Assembly (NCBI GenBank): GCA_013396915.1
Contig: VWZL01003406.1
Location: forward strand, 251,078-315,077
Length of the DNA: 64,000 nt
Origin: Stercorarius parasiticus
Lineage: Eukaryota > Chordata > Aves > Charadriiformes > Stercorariidae
Direction: 5' to 3'
Shown: positions 38,701 to 48,716 of the stretch, one piece after another
How the letters are laid out: every line of letters begins with the position of its first letter
Numbering within the stretch: position 1 is the first letter of the stretch
Made by a program: the position numbers and the translations under genes
Notes under the pieces: generated by a model
What the model saw: the letters and a program-made list of their open reading frames with translations, nothing else
Database searches by the model: none
What the model was told of the DNA's origin: nothing

Positions 38701-40987
38701 GTGGAGGATTTTGATAAATGCGCTTTTTTCCATGAAATGAACAAGAGAAAGTAATGCAAGTTCGGAAAGTATCTGGCATTTATGCAGACAGAGAGGTTTT
38801 TTTGTGCTTTCCTATTTGCATTTTTTCTCTCATAGATGGTGCTATAGCAACTAAGATGTGATAACTTAAAAAAAAAAAACCACACAGAAGAAGAAAAGCA
38901 GAGTATTCACATTTTAAATACATTAGCAAGCAAGCAAAAATCCCAATAACATACATTCATTTTAAAAAATCATTGTATTTTTTATAAAGAATTAGACTAA
39001 TTCCTAAGAACTGCTTTCATAATAATTATGCACCTTTTGTTCATTATTTTAGCCACTGAAACCTGAGTTAAATCTATATGTCAGCGCATTTTGGCCTATA
39101 TTTGCAGAGTAATTAGTGAATTGCGGTGCTCTGAAGGGGCTTGCTCAGAAACTGCAGGTTATACTGCAGTTTCATTTGAAAAAAATTTACGGTCTTCCAA
39201 GGTTGACAGGCAAAACTGGAGACCTCAGACTTGTGGTCATTTCTGAGAGAAAAACATGAGGGAAGACTAAAGGGGCAAATTTGTTTTTCCTTTAGAAAAA
39301 AACCTTTTTACTTTGTTAGGGATTAGATAGAATTATTTACCTTGTTATTTTTCTAGAAGACTACCAATAAAAACAAGAAAAACATCTTTGTAAAACTTGC
39401 AAATATGAAAGGGTTGCTACAGAGGAGCTGAACACCTGTACAGAGGTAGTGTGTTACTAATCCCTAGGAGGGCTTTGATACTAAATCAGTTGTACAAAAT
39501 CAAGCATCTCTTCAAACACAGCTATCATGGAGGGGAGAAAATCTTAAATGCTTAAATGAGAAGCCATAGAAAAGCATAAAGAATCACAGCATGCTTACAA
39601 TTTGCAATTCCTAATCTTTTCACACCTCCTAAAAGCAAAACTCTGCAGCATCCAGACAGATAAAGTAGAAGCAAAGCAAATATAAAATGCAGAGAGATCA
39701 ATAGGATAATGACTTCATTTGAACTGTTTGGTGAACAGATCAATAAGCCAGTGAATCAATGATTATTTTTTTAATTATAAATTAAGTCAAAGCTGAATAA
39801 CAAAATGAAAAGTGACATGAGAATGTCACTATGTCAGAGCTGACATTGTCAGGAAGGCAGAAAAAGACCAAAACTGGCTGAACTTTCAAAAACAAATATG
39901 ACAAGTTATATTTTATTAAAAGCATTAATGATCCATTTGTCATTCTATCACCAACTCAGCAGGGTCTGCAAATCTTTATTGGACGTACTGAAACAGTAAT
40001 GACTAAAGACATTCACAGCTTTTACTGTTGTTGTTCTTATCTATCATTGAATGGGAACAAGTATAAACTTTGCATGTGAATAGAAGGATAGCAGGTAAGG
40101 AAATTAACGGAATTAACCTGGATTTTATGCAACTGGAGGCAAGGCCAGTGTTTCATTTCACCCTTCTGTTAAAAAATATATATGCTGAATTATTTATACC
40201 ATACATAGTGACGTTGTTGCTAGAGTCATGTAAGTAAAGTATGCAGATGCTGTAAGCACTGGGCATCATGCGAACAGGTTACTCGGTTCAACTTCTAGTT
40301 CAACATGACTTAGTATCCTCAGTATCCTTCTTACCGGAAGAAGGTGGAAACTAAAGTCAAAGTTGTGTCCAATAAACAAGAAGAAAACTGCTATCAAGTG
40401 CTATCTTAAGACAATGTAACTATTAGAGTCATAACCAGCTTATCTTTAACTAAAAGACTGCAAGATCCAGTTTGACAATTCACAATACTCTCTTGTCCTA
40501 AAAGAAATAGATAGGTTTTCACTTTACCCTTAGAAGGTTTGCTATAATTCTCAGAGGCACTGCTGGGTTTTTTGAGCTTATATACATGAAGAAATTAAAA
40601 TACAGTGATAACATCTATCTAAATTGGAAAAAAAGGCTGTAGTTGACACTTCTGTGGTGTTAAATACCTCTGAAAGTTGTCTAAGAGGAAGGCATATCTA
40701 TTGGCTGGTCAGCAGAATCATAAAAAATTGTAAACCTAACCAAATAAAACTCCAGTGAAATCATGAAAGTTTGCCCACGGAAAGGTAACATCTGAGGCTC
40801 AAGCCTTTTTGAAAAAAAATAAACCTTTCTATGCCTTTTTGAAAAAATAAGCTTTTGGGAAAATTAGTTTAAAGATGAAGTCCTTCCTGAAAAAGGAATT
40901 TACTATAAGCCTGATAAGTTGGACTGCTCTGCTTATAATGTGATTTTCATTCCTTTCTTAATATTTTCCAGCTGACTGCATGAACAT
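29781..40987. other. Non-coding, nothing firmly recognised
   Basis: More than 11 kb without recognisable coding sequence, CR1 or RNA gene. It holds an (AT)n patch at about 29981-30003, a pyrimidine-rich patch at about 35518-35562, (TG)n at 38264-38279, and a 15-bp perfect inverted repeat, GTGATCA-G-TGATCAC, at 37770-37784. Near-repeats of GCCTTTTTGAAAAAA occur at about 40804 and 40834. Confidence 0.5.
38264..38279. repeat. (TG)n microsatellite
   Basis: About eight TG units on the plus strand. Confidence 0.9.
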
Positions 40988-41040
40988 GAAGTATTATGAT
41001 CAATAAAACCTACAACAAAGAGTTCATAAAGAAGCAATCT
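40988..41040 (+). repeat. 53-bp dispersed direct repeat, copy 1
   Basis: Aligns without gaps to 42535-42587, with 44 of 53 positions equal by my count. Shared words include GATCAATAAAAC, CAACAAA and CATAAAGAAGCAATCT. Both copies are in the same orientation, 1547 bp apart, and similarity does not obviously extend beyond either end. Two copies of an unidentified dispersed family, or remnants of paired long terminal repeats, are possible. Confidence 0.8.
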
Positions 41041-42534
41041 GCTATCAAGAAACATGAAGTACAAAGAAATGCGTGACAACATTCCACCCCCTTGCAGGAC
41101 AGGGAGACCACACAGGCCTGTGCCAACATGTAGAAAGAAAATCTATTCTCACCAATGATAAAGGACAGCACTATGGCCTGCTCATACAATACCCGATATA
41201 CGTGGAAACAATATTGGCCTGACCAAGGAGAACCAGAAAGATCTGTCAAAACAGCAGCCTCTACTTATAGAATGGTATGAGCAGTGTTAACATACATTCC
41301 ACTTGCAGCTACAGAAGCTTTCCAGGTGACTGGGTGAAAACAGATGGAAAGCAAATATCAGAAAGCCAAACAACAAAAAGTTAGAAAAGTCTGTAATTAG
41401 TGCTGCACACCTAAATTAATTCATTTCTCTCCTCTCTATTTCTGAATTATGATACAGTTAATTACATAATTGCATACATTTCACTCAACATATTCAATAA
41501 ATAACAAGTCACTGCTTTGAAGAGAACAATCTTGGTTTCATTTCCTTCAGGAGCTGGCAGGATTATTGCAAATCCAATGAGATACTGCAGGGGAAGAAAG
41601 AACAATCATATGGCTTAAGAATTTTTACACTCTCATGGAATATTAGATTTTATCCGTGACTCTGACAAAAAGTTCCTGGAGGAATCCAGGCAAAATGCTT
41701 CAACTGAATCTTTTAGAAATCCTAACTAATCAGTGCCCACTATTTGGGCACAGAGATTTGAAACCTGATGATATAAATTTCAAAACCACCAAGGACTCAC
41801 TTGTGAAAACTATGTCGGTGGGATTTGATTTTGTAAAATCGAATGTCAGTGCTTTGATTTTCAAAAATATTCTGTCTGACTAGGTATCATGCAAGATTCT
41901 GAAATTTTCTGAACTACAAATATCATGTCATGCACCCTGGATTAGCAGACAAAATAATTAATGTTTCATGTGTTTTAAATAACGTTAATAAAATTGAGTC
42001 AATATTGTACACTTACATCCTATAAAAACATATGAATAAATAAGAAATCCTATCTTCAGAGCAGGGTTTAAATATCATTCAGTACTTTAGATTGGGCTTC
42101 CATATTGGGAAACAAAGATAAAACAAAAAATTGAAGCTAAGTGTCTGTTGCTTATCCTGTGCAGTGAACAAGTCTTGGGAGGGATGGGGAAGGGAAATCC
42201 AACATGTTATCATGCTCATGCCTTCTGTTTCAACAGTTTTTGTAAGTAGAAAGTGTCAGAGAGCCTTAAAGTATTAATAATTATTCCATTCAGTGCATCT
42301 CTTGACACACCCAGGATGAGTTAGTAATCCCAGTTTATCTTCAAGGATTTCAAATAGATTTCTACCCACTCTACTCTCTAATTTTGCTTCCAGCCAGTCT
42401 TACCATCATACAAATTTTTTTTTGTAGACTCAAACTACATAGGATACAAGATTTGTTGCCTGTTGAATTTTAAACTTTTTCATTTCTCCTTCTTAATTTT
42501 TTTCTTAATATAGTTCACTGTTGTGCTTAGAGGT
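41041..42534. other. Sequence between the two 53-bp repeats, unassigned
   Basis: No firm gene. The frame at 41656-41883 (plus) has no ATG start and contains the string HRDLKPDDI, which resembles a protein-kinase catalytic loop. The flanking kinase subdomains are not visible, so the match is probably accidental. Around 41160-41260 a plus frame gives a proline/tryptophan-containing peptide (QYWPDQGEPERSVKTA), also unassigned. Confidence 0.4.
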
Positions 42535-42587
42535 CAAGTATAAGGATCAATAAAACATGCAACAAACAAGCCATAAAGAAGCAATCT
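42535..42587 (+). repeat. 53-bp dispersed direct repeat, copy 2
   Basis: Second copy of the element at 40988-41040, same orientation and same length, about 83% identical by hand count. Confidence 0.8.
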
Positions 42588-45500
42588 CTACAGTTTATTG
42601 GAACAAGCTTACAGTAATTCGGAATATGAACTGAATGCTAAAAATGTTAAATTGTCTATAATAGAACAATTCAAATTACAAACAGTCTGATTTATCCCAT
42701 TTGGAAAATTGAAAACTATATATGTATGTATATCATAATATAAGATGTTTTCTACTTCTGAGGAAGGTTTTCCTCAGGTACAAAACTGCCACTCCAGAAT
42801 ATTTTAAGAAGCTGTGGGGAAGCTAATAGAGCCCAAGGTTTGTGAGCTTCACACACATGCACATACCCTCAAATAAAACAGTGAAACAATCACATATCAG
42901 CTGTAAGCCAAATTTATTCTCATGCTCTTGAAAACTGTTTATAATGTAAGATACCACCATCTTTCCTATCTAAAGAAAAATCTGGATTATTACAAATGGT
43001 TGAAACAATATGGATTTGGCTGATCTTCAATCAGAAAACTTAGTGAGTTCTGACAAGAAGCTTGATCCATATAATTTCATTTTAATAGAAATCTTTTACT
43101 GGCTTATACAGGAATTTTGGTTCAAAGCCAATTGTCTTCAAGATAAGGCAGTTGCTAGGAACTGCACAGAATATTAATACATCACACGTTGATGGTGTGT
43201 TTGTTCCTGATGTAAAACAAATTTGCACCAGCTTGTTACCAGCTGAGTATCTGACCAAAATGTATTGATAAATTTCCTAGATTCAACCTGGGAGCCAGCC
43301 ACATACACCTATCTCTTATGCTGTTGATACAGGTATGCTATTTTTCTTACTGGAAAAAAAATAATCAAATAGATGCAAACGTTTTCTTCATTAAGTTTTG
43401 TTTGTTTTGGGGTTTTTTTAAATAAAACACAACACCTTATACTATATTTTTCACTTATTGCATTCTCTCATTTTCTATTTCAGGTTAGGTGTCAAGAAAT
43501 AAACATACTTGGTTACATGCAAGTAGGAAATAAAAAAATATGTTTCCTGTGCCGTAACACATAGGAAGCACTCCTTGTGTATTTCCATAAGGGTCCCTAT
43601 AGAGCAATCCGTACTCTGGACCTACTATTAATCTACTTTGACCTGAGAGCCAACACACTTGGCTCACCTGTGAGTTACCTCTTTTTCACTCACAAATGTC
43701 AGTGGTGCCAACTTACCAGAAGAATTAAGTCTCCTCCTTGCCTGAAACAAGTCTAAACCTAGCCTGGAAAAAGCATTACTGCCAAGGGAACCTGTGGATG
43801 GGCAATAAAGGTATGGTTTACTGCAGCCTAGGATTTAAACACTTCAGTGGCAAACTCCTTTGCTTCCCAGTAAACAAACCTGAAAGTAGGGATTCCTTAA
43901 ATTAATACAAGGGGAGTCTCATATAGAAAAAACCCCAACTAACTGCTACGCCAGAGGTGTGCTATACTTCTAGGCAACAGGTAATAGACTACTCCAGATT
44001 CAGATAGACCTGTTCAGGATAATGCCATCAAGGCAGCATCCCTTAGGAGGTACTGGTATCTACTGGGGAAAAAGGAAGGAAACATTAGACTGGGAACTAT
44101 GGAGAGCAAAGGAAAAAGGACAAATTCAATTAGCCTCTGCCAGAGAAGGTTTATTTTCCCTGTTGCTTCATTATCAGTTATATCACTTTCAACGTATATT
44201 GGCAGGACTTCAGCATAGGAGATTTTAGTAGGCAGTGGCCATCTCTTGCATCTCCTTACCTTCTCATCCCGAAAGCAGAAAGCCAACAGAGGACTTTACA
44301 ATAATGGTAGGAATAAAAGAAAGCAATATGATGCAGAGTAATCTACTGTAATCTTGACTTGTAAAACAATTAAATTCTTTTATTCACTTGACATTTGCTA
44401 CCTGGCATACATTTCATATTCCTCTGCCATGCAGCAGAAAAGTGTAACCAGATTTCACTGCATCCGGGGTATGATTAAATGAAAGCAAAGTGAAAATTGT
44501 AGATGTAGAAATGAAAATCACCAGTCAAAATAAGGCAACAGAAATATTACACAGAAATCATCATCATCAATTGGAGGTTTGGTGGTTGCTATGGGATGAG
44601 CAATCACAAAGTCTAACACAGCAACAGGCACCCTTACTCTCCAAGACTGTGTCAACACTTTAAAATAGAAACATTTACATTTAGATTAAATTCATTAGCG
44701 TAGATGTAGCCTCAGCATATCAACCTATGAACCATGGCCAAAAGACTTAATTCTTCTTGCATTTATGCAAGTTTTAGCTTCGTGTTTACATGTAATAATA
44801 GGCATTGTAGGAAACTTTGACGTCCAGAAATTATGCTTATTCAGAAATGCCCATGGTTTCCTTAGGATTTGCAGCTTGCTTATAATTGCTGCTCTCATCA
44901 TTTCTTGAGACCTTCAGAAAAGCTCAAGACATTTTGAAAGTTTAATTGGAGTTTCTTGGAGGCAGGGAACTTCTCCATGTCTACTAAAACAGGTTCCTGA
45001 ATATAAGTGAATTTTCTGAAAATCTGGGGGTGGGTTTATTAAGTACTGCTCTCCACTTCAACTTTGTCTAGCCTGCATGAAGACATCACATCATGCAGTG
45101 AACTTGCAGGGCTGTCACAGACACTTTATGTCCTGGGATTACTTACTCTCTCTACTCTCATGTAGGCCATGGTAGTAGAAGAAAGGTTACATAACCTCTG
45201 CATACGCTGTGCTAGTGATGTGATCACTACTAGAGCACTACATCCAAGTATGACCTTCACATTTCGGGAAGAACATTGATAAATTTGAAAAAAATCAGAG
45301 AAAACCCCAAGAACAATTGAAGAATCATAAACTTTGAGTTACAGAGAAATTAAGAAGTTAATTCAATTTAATTCATTAAAGAGAATCATAGAACCTGGAT
45401 ATAAAAGACAAAAAAACCCAAATTCTTAAATATATCTCTTACATTTCTCAAATTAAGATATAATGGGATCTGTACAAGTTCTGGACTAAAATTTCATATA

Positions 45501-47494
45501 AATCTTTTTGCTTATTTGTTTTTTTAAGAGAGAGTGCAATTAGACATTGGGATAGCTTACTAAGCATTCTTCATCAATGAAAATAAGAGACTCTACTGAA
45601 AGGTATTTTTCTAGAAGAAGCACCTACTCACCATCCCCAGTCAGAAATAATTCACACAAGTTCCATAGCTTCTGTAGAAAGGAAGCCAGACCAAGATGGT
45701 CATGGTGGTTCTGACATCTGACCTCAAAATTTATTAACTGAAATAGTAATAAAGAAACATTTAAAATTCTCCTGAGGTCTCCAGAATGATATACAAATAC
45801 ATTCCACAGTACAAAACAACCCCATAATTTTCTGTTAGTTTTCCAAATGCCAGCTATAAATATACAAGATAATACAGGTCCAGTATCTGGGCTTCAGAGT
45901 ACTAGAGCTTTGTGTAAAAGACAGATAATAAACCTGTGAAACTACTTACTACATTTCACAATTTCCACCGGTATATTGGAAATTTCAGTAAAGAAAACCG
46001 AGTAAACTATCAGCAATTTTTGTATCCCCTTTTTCTATCCATGAGAAAACACCCAAACTGAAACAAATCCAATTAATCTTACTTGTGAAGTAACCTGAGA
46101 ATTTCTCACTGTGAGAAATGTTCAAATGTGTTTCCTTGTGGGAGCACTCTGGCTTTGACTGCTTGTCTAATATGTTCCTTACATGCATACAGGAAAACCT
46201 GTATAAAAGTAATTCCAATGTGGCTAGACAGATGCATTTTTATTATTATTATTATTTTTTCAAGAGTTGACATCTCCAAAAAAGCTCATTTTGGAGCATT
46301 CTCAAAGTACTTTCTCAAGCAATGACATTTAAATGGCCTCTGACATTTTTGAAGATAGTTTTTATGTGAAAAGTGGCAAAACTACTTCTTTTGGCATGCA
46401 GCTGCAATCAAGGATTTTTACTCACCATAAAATATGTCAAAATAATGGATGGCATTCCCAGTAAAGAAAATTAATTTAAACAAGTCAGGAAGAAACACAT
46501 ACCTTACTGCAGAGAAAAGATTCTTTGTAGAAGTTCAGCTTGCTTACTGCCTTCATGGAAAACCATACTATACAATTGTTTGGGACTGGTTTATTTTCCC
46601 AGAATATGCCTTCAAAATGAAACAAAATTCCAATACTTGCCCTGGTAATGTTGCTTCTTTCAACCTGTGTGCAAAAAAAAATATCTCTTTTGACTTCCAG
46701 CTGGCCTATTAGTTAGTTAATTAGTGCAGTTTATTGCAAAATCAATAACAACATGCCATTGCTGATACATTTCCCATTTACAAATGTGAATATACAGAGC
46801 TTCCCACTACTTCATTATTGAATTCATTTGTTGAAAAGATTATTCGGTGAGTAGTGCATTAGGCTGGCATGAAGTCTCTTCTCTGTTTCGCATGTACAGA
46901 ACACAAACAAAAGTGGAAACAAGGAAAGACTGCTTACTACCTTTCTATTTCTACAAATTCTGTGTATCAGACTCTTCCTTACTTTATGAAACATCAATAA
47001 AATACAGTATTAAAACCCCCCACACTTTTCTATATGTTTTAATACATCTCTCTCTAACAATAGAAATAAAAAGAGCAACAAAATTCACCCACTCTAACTC
47101 ATGCAATCCCTGGCAGTACCAATTTTGTGTGTTACCGAGCTCAATAACATCAGAGACGCAACTACCTGAGGTACTGTAAAACACACAGGGGAACATCTCT
47201 GGTCAGATAAAGACACTGTTAATAGTCAGTAGCAACAGAGTAACTCTAGCCAAACCAGTGTTTTCCTAGTCCTTGCAGTAATCTTTCTCAAAAAAATTTG
47301 TTACTGCCACCACATTAAAAACTAAAGCAAGCTTGACTCTTAGATTAGACATACCTTGAAAAGATAGTAAGGCAGGATTCTGTCATTATTCTTTTTAAGA
47401 CCTCATAAATAATTGCAGTGCCAGACAAAACAGTGGTGGTTATTCAACATGTTTATAGCATTATGTTATCAGTAATCAGTCTGGAACATCTTCA
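42588..47494. other. Non-coding, nothing firmly recognised
   Basis: AT-rich, with (TTA)n at about 46239-46254. Frame 46449-46712 (87 codons, ATG start) and frame 46847-47179 (110 codons, non-ATG start) have no recognised domain. Inverted repeats at 45184-45238 are listed separately. Confidence 0.5.
45184..45238. repeat. Two adjacent short inverted repeats
   Basis: AGGTTA-CA-TAACCT lies at 45184-45197. About 12 bp further, GTGCTAGTGAT-GTG-ATCACTACTAGAGCAC at 45209-45238 has a core stem AGTGAT/ATCACT and outer arms GTGCT/AGCAC, with five extra bases on one side. No family is recognised, and such stems also arise by chance. Confidence 0.5.
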
Positions 47495-47776
47495 AATCCT
47501 AGAACAATTTAGGTTGGAAGGGATGTCTGGAGGTCAAGTAGTCGACTCCTCACTCAAAGCAGAACTGATAGGATCAGATTGCTTACATTGGCATCCCATC
47601 AAGTTTTGGGCATCTCAAAGATGGCGGTCCCAGAACCTTCCTAGGCTCTTGTGCCACTGTTTGACCACCTGTCCTGGTTTGCTAAAAAGTAAAATTACAA
47701 ATCAGAAAATTGGTTCTGTTTTACCTCAAACCAGGACACCACCCTTGTGGTAAGAAAAGCTTTTCTTTATATCCCA
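47495..47776 (-). mobile_element. CR1 LINE 3' fragment split by a nested element
   Basis: The plus strand reads as the reverse complement of a CR1 3' end. A degenerate tail (AATCCTAGAACAATTT) is followed by AGGTTGGAAGGGATGTCTGG, then a block matching the family's 'catctccaaggatggcgactcc...gggcagcctgttccagtgtttgaccaccct' region (ATCTCAAAGATGGCGGTCC, TGCCACTGTTTGACCACC). After the nested element (47670-47738) the CR1 continues with CCACCCTTGTGGTAAGAAAA and CTTTATATCCCA, as expected in the same order. Divergence is high, so this is an old copy. The far end near 47776 is approximate. Confidence 0.85.
47670..47738. mobile_element. 69-bp terminal-inverted-repeat mini-element nested in CR1
   Basis: The ends are perfect 12-bp inverted repeats: TGTCCTGGTTTG at 47670-47681 and CAAACCAGGACA at 47727-47738. 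The 5-mer CCACC is present on both sides (47665-47669 and 47739-47743), which fits a 5-bp target duplication because intact CR1 has this word once. Removing the element plus one CCACC restores a continuous CR1 sequence (TTTGACCACC-CTTGTGG). The interior is AT-rich and far too short to code. The TGTCC...GGACA ends recall either the TG...CA ends of a retroviral LTR or a very small non-autonomous DNA transposon. The parent family is not established. Confidence 0.75.
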
Positions 47777-47937
47777 TTTCCAGCAGTTAACTTTCACTGC
47801 CAACAGCAGGCCACCAGAAGAGGTTCTGAGAAAATGCAGCTCCCAGGAAGTGTTTCCTGAGGGAGGAGCCTGCAAACTGCTGCGACAGCTGCTCCCTCTC
47901 CATTAGTTGCCTCTGCTGTTATCCTACTTTGCATACA
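47777..47937. other. GC-richer spacer between two CR1 fragments
   Basis: About 160 bp with G+C above background, including CAGCTCCCAGGAAG and GACAGCTGCTCCCTCTCC. I cannot align it to either flanking CR1 piece or to a known LTR. It may be a diverged part of one of them. Confidence 0.4.
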
Positions 47938-48138
47938 CTGCCCACTGTAGGTGAAGATCAAGTACGAGGCCATCTAAGGAACCTGAAGGTGCGCAAATCC
48001 ATGGGACGTGATGAAATCCATCAGCGGCTCCTGAGGGAACTGGCGGATGAATTTGCTAAGCTCCTTCCCATTGTATTTGAGAAGTCGTGGCAGTCTGGTG
48101 AAGTTTCCACTGACTGAAAAACTTAACCCCCATTTCCA
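47938..48138 (+). pseudogene. CR1 ORF2 fragment before the reverse-transcriptase core
   Basis: The plus-strand frame gives [20 protein letters not shown], then [18 protein letters not shown] and [13 protein letters not shown]. This is the CR1 ORF2 segment between endonuclease and reverse transcriptase (family form: VGEDQVREHLRNLNVHKSMGPDE...LRELAD...[15 protein letters not shown]). The conserved tryptophan after STD is a stop (TGA), then homology fades after CCCCCATTTCCAG. Orientation is opposite to the CR1 fragment at 47495-47776, so it is a separate insertion or a rearranged piece. It is non-functional. Confidence 0.9.
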
Positions 48139-48145
48139 GTAGCCC

Positions 48146-48716
48146 TGTACCTGGTTCTTTTGTACCCTGCTCACAGCTCACGGCTGACAGTTCAAATATG
48201 GAAGCACAATTTTCTTCTGTCAGCAGCAAGAAATATGCCTCCGGCATCCTTCTTTTGCACTTGTCAGTCATGAAGCTGTACATCATACAGATTCTGAGAG
48301 CAGCAGTGGCACAAGAGTTACGAAAACGCTGGTGTTCAGGGATTGGAAGTAGAGGTTTGGTTTCACAGAAAATAACTGGGAAAATGCTTTGCAAATATTC
48401 CACGGCCTGTACTGGCATTATTCTATTACACCAGTGCTTTGTGTACATCCCAACATCTTACTTGGGTAGTCTGCTTGATGTTTTGAAATTAGTACAAAAT
48501 CCAATTTTGGTACAATTTGATCTGCCCAGACTGGATTTACCTTCTCATCACAGAACTGACAACACATGCATCATTTCTTTAATAAAACTCTACCAGATAT
48601 TTTCATCATCTTACCACAGTCATATAAAAAGAATAGCCACAACAAACCAAATTTTGCAAGTAGTGGTTTTAAAAAGCCTTCACTCCACAGCCAGGACGTC
48701 TATGGGAACAGCCTGA
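48146..48716. other. Stop-poor segment with overlapping frames on both strands
   Basis: The plus strand is open from 48198 to 48716 (172 codons from a genuine ATG), the longest frame in the window. The minus strand is open over 48448-48056 (130 codons). The minus frame runs out into the CR1 fragment, so its C-terminal part is CR1 antisense. Over 48146-48400 the minus frame reads as rather protein-like (for example CETKPLLPIPEHQRF, then RRMPEAYFLLLTEEN). Neither product is recognised, and no promoter, splice pair or poly(A) signal supports expression. It could be repeat-derived sequence or an old retrocopy. Confidence 0.25.

Noticed and set aside
46449..46712. 87-codon ATG-started frame (plus)
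   Set aside because: The translation looks moderately protein-like, but there is no known family, no supporting signals, and it is below the chance length threshold.
47418..47753. 111-codon open frame (plus)
   Set aside because: It lies over the antisense of a CR1 3' end and the nested TIR element; repeat shadow.
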